6,709 nt of DNA. It comes from Methanomicrobiales archaeon. GTDB taxonomy: Archaea; Halobacteriota; Methanomicrobia; Methanomicrobiales; Methanospirillaceae. The notes beneath the pieces are model-generated. The model was given only the letters and a program-made list of their open reading frames with translations. It was not told the origin of the DNA and did no database searches. Positions 5,352 through 6,709 of the stretch are shown here, one piece after another. Made by a program: the position numbers and the translations under genes. Position 1 is the first letter of the stretch. Each line of letters opens with the position of its first letter. The DNA is taken from the NCBI GenBank assembly GCA_017883495.1, contig JADGNL010000243.1, positions 1 through 6,709 of the forward strand. Reading direction: 5' to 3'.

Positions 5352-5640
5352 TAGACGCTGGGGCTGAAACAGCAGTCGGGTGGACGTCATGGACGGCCCG
5401 GCCCGCTTGGCGGGCACTGCTGCGTTCAGGATCTCTTACGAGAGACGGGTTGGGGTCGGCGCACCGCGCCGGCACGTGCTCTTCCATACCGGTCACGGAG
5501 TCTGCAGACGGGATGCTGCAGAACGGGACCTGGCATGCGGAGAGTCCGGACTGCAGCTCTCCACGAAGATCCGCGGCCTTCTTCAGTCGACGGCATTCTC
5601 CTGCCGAGTCAGCACGACTTCGCCGCCTCCCGTGCGGCAA
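5282..5640 (+). ncRNA. Candidate structured leader RNA upstream of rpl3
   Basis: The stretch reads as a chain of inverted repeats. The strongest are these. 5282-5293 pairs with 5299-5310 (12 positions, one A-C mismatch, one G-T). 5327-5334 pairs with 5338-5345 (8 bp, perfect). There is a three-way junction at 5364-5429, listed separately. 5432-5436 pairs with 5441-5445 around a TACG (UNCG-type) loop. 5457-5462 pairs with 5466-5471. 5501-5507 pairs with 5516-5522. 5539-5544 pairs with 5557-5562. 5591-5595 pairs with 5602-5606. 5622-5626 pairs with 5634-5638. The final bases before rpl3 are unpaired and purine-rich. I do not recognise RNase P RNA, SRP RNA, 5S rRNA or a known riboswitch. It may be an operon leader that controls rpl3, or a free RNA. 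GC-rich DNA gives short hairpins by chance, so only the longer stems carry weight. Confidence 0.45.
5364..5429 (+). promoter_or_regulatory. Three-way-junction fold in the rpl3 leader
   Basis: A closing stem pairs CTGAA (5364-5368) with TTCAG (5425-5429) and CAGCAGT (5370-5376) with ACTGCTG (5416-5422), separated by a 1x2 internal loop. Inside it, CGGG/CCCG (5377-5380 with 5397-5400) and GCCCGC/GCGGGC (5401-5406 with 5410-5415) form two hairpins that fill the space with no unpaired junction bases. A competing small hairpin GCTG-AAA-CAGC (5363-5373) would break the closing stem. Confidence 0.5.
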
Positions 5641-5657
5641 CCACAACCAGAGAGGAC

Positions 5658-5666
5658 TGATCGGAC
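5658..5666 (+). repeat. 9-nt direct repeat, right copy (TGATCGGAC)
   Basis: This copy of the repeat at 5281-5289 ends 1 nt before the rpl3 ATG. Together with the GAGG at 5653-5656 it makes up the probable ribosome-binding region. CCGGTC at 5305-5310 could pair with either copy. Confidence 0.6.
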
Positions 5667-5667
5667 A

Positions 5668-6684
5668 ATGCCAAAAATCAACAGGCCGCGGCGGGGGTCG
5701 CTCGCGTACAGCCCGAGAAAGCGGGCAAAGAGCCAGGTCCCCCGCTACCATTCCTGGCCCGAGCGCGACGGGGAGCCGGTGCTCCAGGGCTTCGCCGGGT
5801 ACAAGGTCGGCATGACCCACCTGGTCATGGTCGACGACCACAAGCACAGTCCGACCGAGGGCAAGGACATCATGGTCCCGGTCACGGTCGTCGAATGCCC
5901 GCCGATGAAGGTCGCGGCCATCCGCGCCTACACCAAGGACACCTACGGCAAGCGCGCCCTGACCGAGGTCTGGGCCGAGAAGGTCGACGACGAGCTCCGG
6001 CGACGGCTCACGCTTCCCAAGACCTACGACGTCGAGGCCGCGTGGGCTCGCCTCGACGAGGCGATCGCCGAGGACCTGGTCGTCGAACTCCAGGCTGTCG
6101 TGTACACGCAACCGTACGAGCTGACCGGCGTCCCGAAGAAGGTCCCCGACCTCATGGAGATCTGCATCGGCGGCGGCTCGCTCGACGAGAAACTCGCGTT
6201 CGCGAAGGAGACGCTCGGCACCGAGTTCAACTTCACGGACTGCATGAATATCGGCGCCTACGCCGACGTGACCGCGATCACGGCCGGCAAGGGGACCCAG
6301 GGCCCGGTCAAGCGCTGGGGCATCCAGGTCCGCAAGCGCAAGCACTCGCGCGGCGGCAAGAAGCGGCACATCGGCAACCTCGGTCCCTGGACCCCCCACC
6401 ACGTACGGTGGCAGGTCCCGCAGATGGGGCAGATGGGATACCAGCAGCGGACCGACTTCAACAAGCGAGTCCTGAAGATCGGCGAGGACGGCGCGGAGAT
6501 CACGCCCGATGGCGGTTTCATCAACTACGGCATCGTGCGAAATCCCTATATCCTCATCAAGGGCTCGATCCCGGGACCGTCAAAGCGGCTCGTCCGGATC
6601 CGGCCGGCCGTGCGGAAGGGTGAACATGCCGAGCGGCTGCCCGCGATCGAGTACGTGAGCACCGTGTCGAAGCAGGGGTGCTAG
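5668..6684 (+). CDS. rpl3: 50S ribosomal protein uL3 (338 aa)
   Basis: uL3 is a primary-binding protein of the large subunit whose extensions reach toward the peptidyl-transferase centre. The sequence is archaeal/eukaryal in type. It has the basic N-terminus MPKINRPRRGSLAYSPRKRA, then GFAGYKVGMTH (about 41-51) and the ITAGKGTQGPVKRWG core (about 204-218). A very basic stretch (KRKHSRGGKKRH) leads into the tryptophan finger GPWTPHHVRW, with W241 aligning to yeast W255. QMGYQQRTDFNKRVLKIG and the C-terminal GSIPGPSKRLVRIRP complete it. The length is normal for archaea. The frame stays open upstream to at least 5380, but only this ATG gives a normal uL3 N-terminus, and it follows a purine-rich GAGGACTGATC. 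Translation of rpl4 starts 3 nt after its stop. The unusual feature is the long, structured stretch before the gene. Confidence 0.98.
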   Translation: MPKINRPRRGSLAYSPRKRAKSQVPRYHSWPERDGEPVLQGFAGYKVGMTHLVMVDDHKHSPTEGKDIMVPVTVVECPPMKVAAIRAYTKDTYGKRALTEVWAEKVDDELRRRLTLPKTYDVEAAWARLDEAIAEDLVVELQAVVYTQPYELTGVPKKVPDLMEICIGGGSLDEKLAFAKETLGTEFNFTDCMNIGAYADVTAITAGKGTQGPVKRWGIQVRKRKHSRGGKKRHIGNLGPWTPHHVRWQVPQMGQMGYQQRTDFNKRVLKIGEDGAEITPDGGFINYGIVRNPYILIKGSIPGPSKRLVRIRPAVRKGEHAERLPAIEYVSTVSKQGC

Positions 6685-6687
6685 AGG

Positions 6688-6709
6688 ATGAAGGCACAGA
6701 TTAAAGGGC
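6688..6709 (+). CDS. rpl4: Start of 50S ribosomal protein uL4 (cut by window end)
   Basis: Seven codons are visible (MKAQIKG), which fits the opening of archaeal uL4, and rpl4 follows rpl3 in nearly all archaea. The ATG is 3 nt after the rpl3 stop, with GGGGTG (6675-6680) as the likely Shine-Dalgarno inside rpl3. This is the second gene of the uL3-uL4-uL23-uL2 operon. Identification rests mostly on context. Confidence 0.82.

Noticed and set aside
5539..5562. GAGAGTCCGGACT resembling the conserved 5' core of RNase P RNA
   Set aside because: The full GAGGAAAGTCC core and the downstream ACAGAA element are absent, so an RNase P RNA call is not supported.
5380..5667. In-frame 96-codon N-terminal extension of uL3
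   Set aside because: The frame is open but the encoded residues do not resemble any ribosomal protein. The ATG at 5668 gives the normal archaeal N-terminus, and the region shows RNA-like inverted repeats.
5335..6402. Minus-strand 355-codon frame across the leader and rpl3
   Set aside because: It is antisense to a certain gene and has no recognisable protein features. Long antisense frames are expected in GC-rich DNA.
1..6709. CRISPR array, insertion sequence or defence system
   Set aside because: No regularly spaced repeats, transposase, integrase or defence-type genes are seen anywhere in the window.

Overview
The window looks like chromosomal DNA from a methanogenic archaeon, most probably a GC-rich member of the Methanomicrobiales (Methanoculleus-like; this is an inference). 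The reasons are an archaeal two-KH-domain NusA protein, an archaeal/eukaryal-type ribosomal protein uL3 followed by uL4, a tRNA gene without an encoded CCA end, A/T-rich TATA-like boxes and oligo-T tracts in otherwise GC-rich DNA, and Shine-Dalgarno sequences that match the archaeal GGAGGTGAT consensus.

Layout from left to right. 27-683 (+) encodes a secreted lipoprotein of unknown function. 758-1503 (+) is a two-gene unit with a 4-nt overlap: the KH-domain NusA-like protein, then HisE of histidine biosynthesis. 1564-3150 (+) is serA, a long-form phosphoglycerate dehydrogenase with a C-terminal ACT domain. 3204-3277 (+) is tRNA-Val(GAC), with a perfect hairpin just upstream of its mature 5' end. 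3382-4269 (+) is a two-domain rhodanese-type sulfurtransferase. It converges on 4414-5166 (-), a stand-alone SagB-type nitroreductase-fold protein, and the gap between them holds two inverted repeats. 5167-5667 has no convincing gene. It begins with divergent TATA boxes and continues into about 390 nt of hairpin-rich DNA directly upstream of rpl3 (5668-6684, +). rpl3 is followed after 3 nt by the first codons of rpl4, the start of the large ribosomal-protein operon.

Most of the window is metabolic and housekeeping: histidine and serine synthesis, sulfur transfer, translation. The genes do not form one pathway. The most unusual part is the long putative rpl3-operon leader. It carries a clean three-way-junction fold, two other strong hairpins, and a 9-nt direct repeat whose copies lie near the predicted transcript start and next to the rpl3 start codon. 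It could be an autoregulatory leader, an independent structured RNA, or the scar of a small insertion. The sequence alone does not decide between these.
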